The position numbers and the translations under genes were made by a program. Source: Streptomyces sp. NBC_00683 (GTDB lineage Bacteria; Actinomycetota; Actinomycetes; Streptomycetales; Streptomycetaceae). Taken from it: a stretch of 64,000 bases of DNA. The DNA lies in assembly GCF_036226745.1 (NCBI RefSeq), contig NZ_CP109013.1:5022001-5086000 (forward strand), in the 5' to 3' direction. The notes beneath the pieces are model-generated. The model did not search any database. It worked only from the letters and a program-made list of their open reading frames with translations, and was not told where the DNA came from. This document shows, one piece after another, positions 34,149-41,972 of this stretch; position 1 is the first letter of the stretch; the number at the start of each line of letters is the position of its first letter.

Positions 34149-35783
34149 TCAGGAACCGGCCCGCAGGACCGCCGCCACCACCGGACCGGCCGCGTCGCCG
34201 CCGTGGCCGCCGGACTGGACGACCGCGGCGGCCGCGAGGTCGTTGTTGAAGCCGGTGAACCAGCTGTTGGACGTGCCCTGCCCGTCGACCTCGGCGGAGC
34301 CGGTCTTGGCGCCCTTGTCGCCGCGGACCGAGGACATGGCCGCCTTGCCGGTGCCCCAGGAGGCGGTGGCCCGCATCATGTCGTTCAGCTGCCGGGTGAC
34401 GTTCTGCGACAGCGAGCGGGAGGCCACGGCGAGCTGACGGTCGTCCAGTTCGCGCGGCACGAGGACGGGCTGGCGGAACGTTCCGTTGCGGGCGGTGGCG
34501 GTGATGGACGCCATGTTGAGCGCGTTCATCTGGACGGTGCCCTGGCCGATGTACTGAGCCGCCGCCACTCCACCGCTCGCCTCGGGCACACTCCCGTCGA
34601 CCGAGACGACACCCGTCTTCCAGTTGAGGCCGATCCCGAAGACGTCCCGGGCCTCCTTGGCGAGCGCGGCGTCGTCGTTCACATCGTCGATCTTCTTGAT
34701 GAAGGCCGTGTTGCAGGAGCGGGCGAAGCTCGTGGTGAACGTGTCCGTGTCCGGCAGCGAGAAGTACTTCAGGTTGTGGAAGGTGTTCCCCTGGTACATC
34801 ACGTCCTTGGGGCACTCGATCGGGCTGTTCGCCGAGGCGAGCCCCTTCTCGATGAGCATCGCGGCCGTCACGATCTTCATCGTGGAACCGGGCGCCTGCT
34901 CGCCCTGCATCGCCGCGTTGAAGCCGGTCGCCGGGTTGTTGGCCACCGCGCGGATCGACCCGGTGGACGGCTTCACAGCGACCACCGACGCCCCGCTGAA
35001 CTGCTTGACCGCCTTCTCGGCCGCCGCCTGGGCGCCGGCGTCGAGCGTCGTCTGCAGCCGGCCGGGCTTCCCCTTGGCGAGGGTCAGCAGCGTCGTGTCG
35101 GGAAGCTGCGTGTCCGCGGGCTCGATCCAGGTCTCGATGCCCGGAGAGCCGCCGGTGCTGTCGCCGTACTTCTCGCGCAGGCTGTCCAGGATCGGCCCGA
35201 GCGACGGGTACTTCTCCTTGTCGAGCACCTTGCCGTTGTGGTCGACGGCCTCGATCGCCGCCGTCGAGGACTCGCCGGTCTTCAGCGACGCGCCCTCGGT
35301 CAGCTGGGGGTGGATCACCGTGGGCTGCCAGTCGACGAGGGCCTTGCCCGTGGTCAGGCCGCGTACGACGGTCAGTTCGGAGGCGTACGACCAGGGCTTG
35401 GTCTTCCCCTCGTACGACACCGTGGCCTTCACCGTGTACGGGACCTTCGTGCCGACGGCCGGGCCCGGAGTGATCACCGCCTTGGTGACGTGGGCCGCTT
35501 CGCTGTAGCCGGTCAGCAGCGGCCCGGCGACGTCCTCGTTGTTGGTGAGCAGGGCGGCGGCCGCCGCGTCGCCGGACGCCCATGCCTTGAGGAACCCTTT
35601 CGCGGTCTCCTCGATCTCGGACTTGCTGGGCGGTCCCGTCCGCACCTCGGAGGACGCCGACGCGGACTCCGTACCGCCGGCCTCACCGCCCCCCAGCACC
35701 ACGTTGTACACGCCGTAGCCGAGTCCTCCGGCCACAAGCACGAACACCCCGCCCACAACGGCGACTTTCGCTCCACTGCGCAT
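34149..35783 (-). CDS. Penicillin-binding protein (transpeptidase)
   Basis: 544-aa class-B-type PBP that crosslinks peptidoglycan. One N-terminal membrane anchor (about residues 8-30), an NTF2-like MecA_N domain (about 50-160), a dimerisation/linker part and the transpeptidase domain. Active-site motifs: Ser300-Thr-Met-Lys303 (GSTMK), SCN at 356-358 and Lys493-Thr-Gly (GAKTGSAE). All three motifs are intact. The start is ATG 35783 behind GGGGAGGGGAC. A perfect 24-bp palindrome lies in the leader. The NTF2-like domain, as in PBP2a-type proteins, lowers beta-lactam access in some relatives, but resistance is not shown by sequence. Confidence 0.92.
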   Translation of the reverse strand: MRSGAKVAVVGGVFVLVAGGLGYGVYNVVLGGGEAGGTESASASSEVRTGPPSKSEIEETAKGFLKAWASGDAAAAALLTNNEDVAGPLLTGYSEAAHVTKAVITPGPAVGTKVPYTVKATVSYEGKTKPWSYASELTVVRGLTTGKALVDWQPTVIHPQLTEGASLKTGESSTAAIEAVDHNGKVLDKEKYPSLGPILDSLREKYGDSTGGSPGIETWIEPADTQLPDTTLLTLAKGKPGRLQTTLDAGAQAAAEKAVKQFSGASVVAVKPSTGSIRAVANNPATGFNAAMQGEQAPGSTMKIVTAAMLIEKGLASANSPIECPKDVMYQGNTFHNLKYFSLPDTDTFTTSFARSCNTAFIKKIDDVNDDAALAKEARDVFGIGLNWKTGVVSVDGSVPEASGGVAAAQYIGQGTVQMNALNMASITATARNGTFRQPVLVPRELDDRQLAVASRSLSQNVTRQLNDMMRATASWGTGKAAMSSVRGDKGAKTGSAEVDGQGTSNSWFTGFNNDLAAAAVVQSGGHGGDAAGPVVAAVLRAGS

Positions 35784-35807
35784 CTGTGCAGTCCCCTCCC
35801 CAGGAGT

Positions 35808-35831
35808 CCCCCTTGAACGCGTTCAAGGGGG
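35808..35831. promoter_or_regulatory. 24-bp perfect palindrome upstream of the PBP gene
   Basis: Arms CCCCCTTGAACG (35808-35819) and its complement CGTTCAAGGGGG (35820-35831) meet with no spacer, 25 bp before the PBP start. With no loop it is a better protein-binding site than hairpin. It has the GAAC/GTTC words of an SOS box but with 2 instead of 4 bases between them, so LexA is unlikely. Confidence 0.6.
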
Positions 35832-35924
35832 GATGTCCTCGGCACTGTACGGGACAGGTGTGACGACTGAGGAGGTTGTTATCGGACGGCGACGATCTCG
35901 GCGAGAGCGCTCTCTCCCGTCCTC

Positions 35925-36011
35925 ACACCCAGCTGTCCAGCCACATCCGGTCCCGCCAGGAGTTCTCCGGAAGCGATGTCCCCGTGTAGAGCGGCCAGAA
36001 ATAGACGAAGT
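35925..36011. repeat. Direct repeat (distal copy) of the pmt 3' end, att-like
   Basis: 87 bp identical to 37128-37214 (offset 1203 bp). On the minus strand it encodes the last 28 codons of Pmt followed by TGA (35925-35923), where the intact gene has TAG. It is therefore the original chromosomal end of pmt, left behind when DNA integrated into the gene. Confidence 0.93.
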
Positions 36012-36026
36012 CTCGCGGTCCGCGAG
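36012..36026. repeat. Small dyad abutting the att-like repeat
   Basis: CTCGCG-GTC-CGCGAG (36012-36026), perfect 6-bp arms with a 3-nt loop, begins on the base after the 87-bp repeat. It might be an integrase arm or core-flanking site, or the end of an old terminator. Confidence 0.4.
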
Positions 36027-36064
36027 CTCACGTTCCTGAGCGGGGCGTATGGCTGCTGGAAGGG

Positions 36065-36682
36065 CTACGGGCGGCGCTGGGGCCGCCTCTGGGCCGTCGT
36101 GCCTGCCTCGAGCACTCCTTGGGCGTAAAGCCGAGAGTGCGCAATGCCCGCAAACATCATCATCTGAGCCTGAAGAGCAGCTGTTGTGTGGCTATAGCGT
36201 GATGTGTCCTGCGCCTCGCGTATCCCGCTCGCTGGCGTACGCTCCAGCCACTCGTCAACATCCTCGATGAGTGCGTGATGGGCGGTGTAGACCGCATTCG
36301 CGAGACCGGTCACCGCTGCTTGCTCGTCGTCGGAGAGCATGAGCCGCAGGACCCATTCGGCAGCCTGCATCTCGCGTATCCGGTCGTGAACAGCGTCCCG
36401 TTTGGTCTGGAGTTCGCTGTCGGTGCCAAGCGTGCCCTGAACGTGTTGTCGGACGATCCGCATCTGGCGGCGGACCGTATCGACGGAAAGGACCAGATCT
36501 GAGTAGGCGGCGCGCTTGCGGGCGATCGTCTCGGCATCGTGGGCCGCACCGTGTTGTAGACGTACCACGTTCAGTTGTGAGCGGGCTTGGAGCCGCGAGC
36601 TTGCCCACGTAGTCAGGGCGCCAACAATCGCTCCGCTGGCGCCAAGCCCCGCCCCTACGACTACGGCCCACTGCCCGTCCAT
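36065..36682 (-). CDS. Hypothetical membrane-anchored coiled-coil protein in the pmt element
   Basis: 205-aa protein with one N-terminal hydrophobic segment (WAVVVGAGLGASGAIVGALT) and then a long helical, charged region (RLQARSQLNVVRLQHGAAHD, ARKRAAYSDLVLSVDTVRRQ) that should form coiled coils. Similar 'TM plus helical' proteins of unknown role are found on actinobacterial integrative elements and phages (recalled). It lies between the two 87-bp repeats, next to the decayed integrase, so it is probably cargo of the same element. The start is ATG 36682. The function is unknown. Confidence 0.6.
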   Translation of the reverse strand: MDGQWAVVVGAGLGASGAIVGALTTWASSRLQARSQLNVVRLQHGAAHDAETIARKRAAYSDLVLSVDTVRRQMRIVRQHVQGTLGTDSELQTKRDAVHDRIREMQAAEWVLRLMLSDDEQAAVTGLANAVYTAHHALIEDVDEWLERTPASGIREAQDTSRYSHTTAALQAQMMMFAGIAHSRLYAQGVLEAGTTAQRRPQRRP

Positions 36683-36702
36683 GGCGCTGACGATATGGCG
36701 CC

Positions 36703-36915
36703 TCAGGACTCCGGGACAGGCCTTTTGAAGACCTCCTCGATCGCCTTTCGTGTTCGTCCCTCGCTGCTCGGCATGAGGTGTTTGTGTACGTCCTGAGGGT
36801 GAAGCCCGGATCAGCGTGTCCGAGGTACTGGCTCAAGGCTCGGATGTTCTCGCCTGCGTCCAGCAGGACCGAGGCTTAGAGGTGCCGCAGGGCGTGCATC
36901 CCGTGCTGAAGCGCG
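36703..36915 (-). pseudogene. Decayed tyrosine recombinase (integrase), C-terminal fragment
   Basis: On the minus strand from about 36915 the sequence reads HGMHALRHL-stop-ASVLLDAG, ENIRALSQYLGHADPGFTLR and TYT, the C-terminal catalytic part of a pSAM2-like tyrosine integrase: HALRH holds the conserved His-x-x-Arg and LGHADPGFT the second His. A TAA stands where a Tyr codon is expected after RHL, and after RTYT a 2-bp insertion breaks the frame; in the other frame it continues LMPSSEGRTRKAIEEVFKRP to a stop at 36703-36705. The catalytic Tyr is in the TYT block. Nothing recognisable of the N-terminal half remains between 36916 and 37075. Confidence 0.82.
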
Positions 36916-37075
36916 GAAGAGTAGCGCTCACCTTCCTAGGCCGCGCGGGGCAAGAGGAACTGTCGGAGGTGTCAGGCGGCGTCACGGGTGGTGTCAGGAC
37001 CCTCGTGACGTCGATGGTCGGGCCGTCTGTGGGCCGTCCGAGGGTGGCCAATGGTCACCGATGGTGGCCGACAAC

Positions 37076-37114
37076 CACCAAGAGGGCGCGGCCATAGGCC
37101 GCGCCCTCTTGGTG
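37076..37114. terminator. Strong terminator at the 3' end of pmt
   Basis: CACCAAGAGGGCGCGGCC (37076-37093) pairs perfectly over 18 bp with 37097-37114, loop ATA. It lies 11 bp after the pmt stop on the element side, so the terminator came with the inserted DNA. Confidence 0.9.
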
Positions 37115-37125
37115 CTCCCGCCCAG

Positions 37126-38892
37126 CTACACCCAGCTGTCCAGCCACATCCGGTCCCGCCAGGAGTTCTCCGGAAGCGATGTCCCCGTGTAGAGCGGCCA
37201 GAAATAGACGAAGTTCCAGACGATCAACAGCACCAGCACGCCCGCCGCGATCGCTCCCAGCGTCCGTCTGCGCTCGCCGGTGGGATCACCGGTGCTCAGG
37301 CCCAGTTCGTGCTTGGTCCCGGTGCCGGCCGCCGGGCCCAGCAGGGCGCCGATCATCATCGTCACCGCCAGGCACAGGAACGGCACGAACACGACCGCGT
37401 AGAAGAGGAAGATCGTCCGCTCCTGGTAGAAGAACCAGGGCACCCAGCCCGCCGCCACACCGCACGCGATCGCGCCCGCGCGCCAGTCGCGGCGGAAGAA
37501 CCAGCGCCACAGCACGTACAGCAGCGCCACGCACCCCGCCCACCACAGCAGCGGGGTGCCGATCGCCAGCACCTCGCGGGCGCACTTGCCGGTCTCCGAC
37601 GTGAGGCAGCCCGTCTTCTCCTCGTAGAAGTACGAGACGGGGCGGCCCAGGACGATCCAGCTCCACGGATTGGACTGGTACGTGTGGCCCGAGGTCAGGC
37701 CGACATGGAACTCGTACACCTGGTTCTCGTAGTGCCACAGGCTGCGCAGCCAGTCCGGCAGCCAGGTCCAGCTGCCGCCCTTGCCCTCGGTGGCCGCCCA
37801 GTTGCGGTAGTAGCCCTTGTCCGTGACGATCCAGCCGGTCCACGAGACGAGGTACGTGCCGATCGCGACCGGCACCGTCGAGACGAACGCGGGCAGCAGG
37901 TCCCGCAGGACCACGGCCCGGTACGGCTGCGCCGCACCCGCCGTGCGCCGCGCGCCCACGTCCCACAGCACCGCCATCACACCGAACGCGGCGAGGATGT
38001 ACAGCCCGTTCCACTTGGTCGCGAAGGCCAGGCCGAGCATCACGCCGGCGGTGATCCGCCACGGGCGCCAGCCGAGGCGGAGCGTTTCGGCGACATGGGC
38101 GTCCGGGCGCAGTACGCCGTCCTCGTCGACCGGCAGCGCGGCGGCCAGCCTGCGGCGGGCCCAGTCACGGTCGATGAGGAAGCAGCCGAACGCCGCGAGC
38201 ACGAAGAACATGAGCACGAGGTCGAGCAGGGCCGTGCGGCTCATCACGAAGTGCAGCCCGTCCACGGCCAGCAGCGTGCCCGCGAGACAGCCCAGGAACG
38301 TCGAGCGGAAGAGCCGCCGGCCGATGCGGCACAGCATCAGCACGGAGACGGTGCCGAGCAGCGCCACCATGAACCGCCAGCCGAACGGTGTGAAGCCGAA
38401 GACCTGCTCGCCGAAACCGATGATCCACTTGCCGACCGGCGGATGCACGACGTAGCCGGGGTCCACCGGGATGTCCACCGAGGACGGGTCCTTGAGGATC
38501 AGCTTGTCGACGTCCTTGGGCCAGGCGCCCTCGTACCCCTGGTTGACGAGCGCCCAGGCGTCCTTGGCGTAGTACGTCTCGTCGAATATCACCGCCTTGG
38601 GGCTGCCCAGGTTCCAGAACCGCAGCACCCCGGCCACCAGTGCCACCAGCAGCGGCCCGCCCCAGGCGGACCAGCGGACCAGGTGGTTCGCCAAGGTCGG
38701 GGGCACGGCGAGCACGTCCCAGAACTGGCCTCCCGGGCGGGTGTACGGCGGAACCAGCCGCTCGCGCAGCCCCGTTCCCGGCCGCGGGGAATGGCCGAAG
38801 CGGCGCAGCCGCTGCTGCCAGGAAGGCGGCTGGTCGCCGGCGTCGTTCCCGGCGTCGTGGCCCTGCTGGGCTTCGGGCGCAGTACTCGTCAC
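37126..38892 (-). CDS. pmt: Protein O-mannosyltransferase Pmt (dolichyl-phosphate-mannose-protein mannosyltransferase)
   Basis: 588-aa polytopic GT39 enzyme that transfers mannose from polyprenyl-phosphate-mannose to Ser/Thr of exported proteins. About ten or eleven membrane segments. The catalytic acidic pair is in VIFDETYYAKDAW, and VHPPVGKWIIGFG and MSRTALLD are further conserved blocks. The start is GTG 38892 (VTSTAPEAQQGHDAG). In S. coelicolor the orthologue is required for phage phiC31 infection, so this is a phage-receptor-glycosylation gene. Its last 87 bp are duplicated at 35925-36011. It is divergent from rsmI across 62 bp. Confidence 0.93.
   Translation of the reverse strand: MTSTAPEAQQGHDAGNDAGDQPPSWQQRLRRFGHSPRPGTGLRERLVPPYTRPGGQFWDVLAVPPTLANHLVRWSAWGGPLLVALVAGVLRFWNLGSPKAVIFDETYYAKDAWALVNQGYEGAWPKDVDKLILKDPSSVDIPVDPGYVVHPPVGKWIIGFGEQVFGFTPFGWRFMVALLGTVSVLMLCRIGRRLFRSTFLGCLAGTLLAVDGLHFVMSRTALLDLVLMFFVLAAFGCFLIDRDWARRRLAAALPVDEDGVLRPDAHVAETLRLGWRPWRITAGVMLGLAFATKWNGLYILAAFGVMAVLWDVGARRTAGAAQPYRAVVLRDLLPAFVSTVPVAIGTYLVSWTGWIVTDKGYYRNWAATEGKGGSWTWLPDWLRSLWHYENQVYEFHVGLTSGHTYQSNPWSWIVLGRPVSYFYEEKTGCLTSETGKCAREVLAIGTPLLWWAGCVALLYVLWRWFFRRDWRAGAIACGVAAGWVPWFFYQERTIFLFYAVVFVPFLCLAVTMMIGALLGPAAGTGTKHELGLSTGDPTGERRRTLGAIAAGVLVLLIVWNFVYFWPLYTGTSLPENSWRDRMWLDSWV
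37128..37214. repeat. Direct repeat (proximal copy) inside intact pmt
   Basis: Partner of 35925-36011, 87 of 87 bp identical, same orientation. It supplies the working 3' end of pmt. The inserted DNA is 36012-37127. Confidence 0.93.
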
Positions 38893-38954
38893 CGCGCCAT
38901 CGTAGGGAACGCATCTGTGCGAGTGGTGCCGCCCGTGCTGGGAGGATGGCCGAT

Positions 38955-39824
38955 GTGACTGGAACGACTGGAACGCTCGTACTGGCAGGGACCCCCATCG
39001 GCGACGTGGCGGACGCCCCGCCACGCCTCGCCACCGAACTGGAGACGGCCGATGTCGTGGCCGCCGAGGACACCCGGAGGCTGCGCAGGCTCACCCAGGC
39101 GCTCGGCATCCATACGACGGGGCGTGTCGTCTCCTACTTCGAGGGCAACGAGTCGGCGCGTACGCCGGAACTCGTCGAGGCGCTGGTGAACGGCGCGCGT
39201 GTCCTGCTGGTCACCGACGCCGGAATGCCGTCCGTCTCCGACCCCGGGTACCGGCTCGTCGCCGCGGCCGTGGAGAAGGACATCAAGGTCACCGCGGTAC
39301 CGGGGCCGTCCGCGGTACTGACCGCGCTCGCGCTGTCCGGCCTGCCGGTCGACCGGTTCTGCTTCGAGGGCTTCCTGCCCCGCAAGGCCGGCGAGCGGCT
39401 GGGGAAGCTGCGCGAGGTCGCCGGGGAGCGCCGCACGATGGTCTTCTTCGAGGCGCCGCACCGGCTGGACGACACCCTGGCCGCGATGGCCGAGGTGTTC
39501 GGCGCGGCCCGCAGGGCCGCCGTGTGCCGTGAGCTGACCAAGACGTACGAGGAAGTGAAGCGCGGGCCGCTCGGCGAGCTGGCGCAGTGGGCGGCCGAAG
39601 GAGTGCGCGGCGAGATCACCGTTGTGGTCGAGGGCGCCACCGACACCGGGAACGAGGGGCTGGACGCCGCCGAGCTGGTGCGCAGGGTGCAGGTGCGCGA
39701 GGAGGCGGGGGAGCGGCGCAAGGAGGCCATCGCGGCGGTCGCCGCCGATGTGGGCCTGCCCAAGCGCGAGGTGTTCGATGCGGTCGTCGCGGCAAAGAAC
39801 GCGGCCAGGACCGGCCCCGCGTAG
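38955..39824 (+). CDS. rsmI: 16S rRNA (cytidine-1402-2'-O)-methyltransferase RsmI
   Basis: Methylates the ribose of C1402 in the decoding centre of 16S rRNA (289 aa, normal length, tetrapyrrole-methylase fold). Seen: VLAGTPIGD, AEDTRRLRRL, SYFEGNE, LVTDAGMPSVSDPGYRLV, VPGPSAVLTALALSGLP and FFEAPHRL, all typical of RsmI. The start is GTG 38955 with GGAGG at 38941-38945; the ATG at 38946 would sit on that site. It is divergent from pmt. Confidence 0.95.
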   Translation: MTGTTGTLVLAGTPIGDVADAPPRLATELETADVVAAEDTRRLRRLTQALGIHTTGRVVSYFEGNESARTPELVEALVNGARVLLVTDAGMPSVSDPGYRLVAAAVEKDIKVTAVPGPSAVLTALALSGLPVDRFCFEGFLPRKAGERLGKLREVAGERRTMVFFEAPHRLDDTLAAMAEVFGAARRAAVCRELTKTYEEVKRGPLGELAQWAAEGVRGEITVVVEGATDTGNEGLDAAELVRRVQVREEAGERRKEAIAAVAADVGLPKREVFDAVVAAKNAARTGPA

Positions 39825-39967
39825 GGCAAAGGACTAACCTGAAATGTAAAGCCCGAGCCGCGTACCCGGCCCCCAGTCCATGGATGGGCCAAGACCGTTC
39901 CAATACTCGGCAGACCTGGTGCGTTGCCGCCGGGAAAGGCGTCCACTGGAGAGTGGAACGCACCTCC

Positions 39968-40004
39968 CGGAGTGCTTGTCCGGAGTGCTTGTCCGGCGGA
40001 CAAG
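39968..40004. repeat. Tandem 13-mer and dyad before the zinc-ribbon gene
   Basis: CGGAGTGCTTGTC occurs twice back to back (39968-39980 and 39981-39993), and the second copy flows into the dyad CTTGTCC-GGC-GGACAAG (39988-40004), 11 bp before the next start codon. It is possibly a regulator site or a leader hairpin. Confidence 0.5.
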
Positions 40005-40014
40005 AGGAGCAGGC

Positions 40015-40392
40015 ATGAGTGACATCGCAGCATCCACCGTGCACGAGGCGTACGCGTTCGCCTGTATGAGGTGTGGGTACGGCTGGGAACAGGCCTACGA
40101 CATAGAGCACCACGTGGACGGCTCCGGCCACGCGTACGTGGTGTACAAGGCGGACGGGGAGCGCGTCCCCTCGCCGCTGTCCACTCCGACGTGCACGAAC
40201 TGCGGCGGCCATGTGGTCCGCATCATGCGGGCAGGCCGGGTCTCCACCGTGCAGCAGCTGCTCCGTCAGCAGCCCGCGCACCCCGAGAAGACCGTCGAGG
40301 AAGAGCCCGTACCCGCCGCCGTACTGGCACCGGGCACGGCAACGCACCACTGGCAGCTCTCCGATCTGCTGCATCCCTTCCACCGGCGGTGA
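40015..40392 (+). CDS. Hypothetical zinc-ribbon protein
   Basis: 125-aa protein with two Cys pairs, CMRCG (about residue 17) and CTNCG (about residue 62), separated by a beta-rich stretch, forming a probable zinc ribbon. The C-terminal 45 residues are Pro/Ala-rich and end in HWQLSDLLHPFHRR. The function is unknown; homologues are frequent in Streptomyces (recalled). The start is ATG 40015 behind AGAGGAGCAGGC. The 190 bp before it contain a tandem 13-mer and a dyad. The tatD gene starts 32 bp after the stop. Confidence 0.75.
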   Translation: MSDIAASTVHEAYAFACMRCGYGWEQAYDIEHHVDGSGHAYVVYKADGERVPSPLSTPTCTNCGGHVVRIMRAGRVSTVQQLLRQQPAHPEKTVEEEPVPAAVLAPGTATHHWQLSDLLHPFHRR

Positions 40393-40424
40393 GACCGGGC
40401 TCATGCCCTCGTAGAGTCGTGGGC

Positions 40425-41291
40425 ATGAGCCGTACGGAAGCCCCGCCGCTGCCCGAACCCCTCAGGGTTCCGGTCGCCGATTCGCACACCCACCTGGACA
40501 TGCAGGACGGAACCGTCGAGGAGGGCCTGGCCCGGGCCGCGGCGGTCAATGTGACCGCGGTCGTCCAGGTCGGCTGCGACGTGAAGGGCTCGCGCTGGGC
40601 CGCCGAGACCGCGGCGGCCCACGCCTCCGTGCACGCCTCCGTCGCCCTGCACCCCAACGAGGCGCCGCGCATCGTGCACGGGGACCCGGACGGCTCGGCG
40701 CGCCAGGGGGTCCGGGAGCCGGGCGGCAGGGCGGCACTGGACGAGGCGCTCGCCGAGATCGACGCACTGGCCGCCCTCGACCACGTACGCGGCGTCGGAG
40801 AGACCGGGCTCGACTACTTCCGCACCGGCCCCGAGGGCATGGCCGCCCAGGAGGAGTCCTTCCGGGCCCACATCGAGATCGCCAAGCGGCACGGCAAGGC
40901 CCTGGTCATCCACGACCGCGACGCGCACACGGACGTGCTGCGCATCCTCGCCGACGCGGGCGCACCGGAGCGGACCGTCTTCCACTGCTACTCCGGTGAC
41001 GCCGACATGGCCCGGATCTGCGCGGCGGCCGGGTACTTCATGTCCTTCGCGGGCAACGTCACCTTCAAGAACGCCCAGCCGCTGCGCGACGCCCTGGCCG
41101 CCGCTCCGACGGAGCTCGTCCTCGTCGAGACGGACGCGCCCTTCCTCACCCCCGCCCCGTACCGCGGACGGCCCAACGCGCCCTACCTCATTCCGGTGAC
41201 GCTCCGTGCGATGGCCGAGGTGCGGGGGACGGACGAGGACGCCCTGGCCGCCGCGGTCTACGACAACACGGCGCGCGCGTTCGATTTCTGA
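40425..41291 (+). CDS. tatD: TatD family metal-dependent hydrolase
   Basis: 288-aa member of the TatD DNase family (amidohydrolase TIM barrel with two metal ions; 3'-5' exonuclease in E. coli). Metal ligands seen: DSHTHLD (His-x-His), GVGETGLDYF (Glu), VIHDRDA (His), VFHCYSGD (His) and ETDAPFLTP (Asp). An insert near residues 80-105 makes it about 30 residues longer than E. coli TatD. The start is ATG 40425. tatD next to rpfB and ksgA is a common bacterial arrangement. Confidence 0.92.
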   Translation: MSRTEAPPLPEPLRVPVADSHTHLDMQDGTVEEGLARAAAVNVTAVVQVGCDVKGSRWAAETAAAHASVHASVALHPNEAPRIVHGDPDGSARQGVREPGGRAALDEALAEIDALAALDHVRGVGETGLDYFRTGPEGMAAQEESFRAHIEIAKRHGKALVIHDRDAHTDVLRILADAGAPERTVFHCYSGDADMARICAAAGYFMSFAGNVTFKNAQPLRDALAAAPTELVLVETDAPFLTPAPYRGRPNAPYLIPVTLRAMAEVRGTDEDALAAAVYDNTARAFDF

Positions 41292-41345
41292 CGGGACCCG
41301 GACGCAGCCGCTTCGCCACGCTGTGCGGTCATACAACTTTGGACA

Positions 41346-41963
41346 GTGACCGAAGCTCCGCTATCGTCCCCGCGCAACGGGTCGGCCGGCCGGAACTCCT
41401 GGAGCGTCGTGGGCCATTCGCAGGGCAGTCATCGCGCACCACGCGCCGGTCGTCGGACGAAGGAGGTCCCGGCCCCGGCGGCACCGCGCTCCCTCCACGA
41501 GGAGCGGACGATCGTCGCCGGAATCTGGCCGGGCGCCCTGCCGGTGCACGACCCGACGGTGCTCGACACACCCCTGGTGCCCCGGCAGACGACGGCCCCT
41601 GACCCGACGACGGGGCGCAGGGCCGCTCGGCGAGCGGCGGCCGCCAGGCACCGGAGCGCCCCCGAGAGCCTGCAGGGGCTCCTCACGCAGGCTCTCGTCG
41701 TGGCCGTCCTGGCCGGCGGCACCTCCGCGTTCCTCGCCCAGGACAAGGCCATCGAGCTCAGCATCGACGGCGAGCCGCGCACCGTGCACACCTTCGCGGA
41801 CGACGTCGGTGAACTCCTGGACGACCGGGGCGTCGCGGTCGGCGCCCGCGACCTCGTCGCACCGGCCCCCGGCACCGGCCTCGACAACGGCGACGAGGTC
41901 GTCGTGCACCGCGAGACCCGGCCGGCAGCGGGGGGCGGGCCCCGGCCCCCGCAGCGGCCGTAG
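41346..41963 (+). CDS. Truncated RpfB-like membrane protein with one DUF348 domain
   Basis: 205-aa protein: an Arg/Pro/Ala-rich N-terminal region (about 105 residues), one membrane segment (LLTQALVVAVLAGGTSAFLA) and one ubiquitin-like DUF348 domain (ELSIDGEPRTVHTFADDVGE ... APAPGTGLDNGDEVVVHRET). In tatD-rpfB-ksgA loci this frame normally goes on with more DUF348 units, a G5 domain and the lysozyme-like Rpf domain. Here it ends in RPAAGGGPRPPQRP nine bases before rsmA, so the catalytic part is missing. The start is GTG 41346. It may be a remnant or a reduced, still expressed anchor protein. Confidence 0.65.
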   Translation: MTEAPLSSPRNGSAGRNSWSVVGHSQGSHRAPRAGRRTKEVPAPAAPRSLHEERTIVAGIWPGALPVHDPTVLDTPLVPRQTTAPDPTTGRRAARRAAAARHRSAPESLQGLLTQALVVAVLAGGTSAFLAQDKAIELSIDGEPRTVHTFADDVGELLDDRGVAVGARDLVAPAPGTGLDNGDEVVVHRETRPAAGGGPRPPQRP

Positions 41964-41972
41964 GCTTAACGG

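Noticed and set aside
35808..35831. LexA/SOS box before the PBP gene
   Set aside because: GAAC and GTTC are separated by 2 bases, not the 4 of the actinobacterial SOS box.
37051..38958. 635-aa plus-strand frame opposite pmt
   Set aside because: Same reason: antisense shadow of a well supported enzyme.
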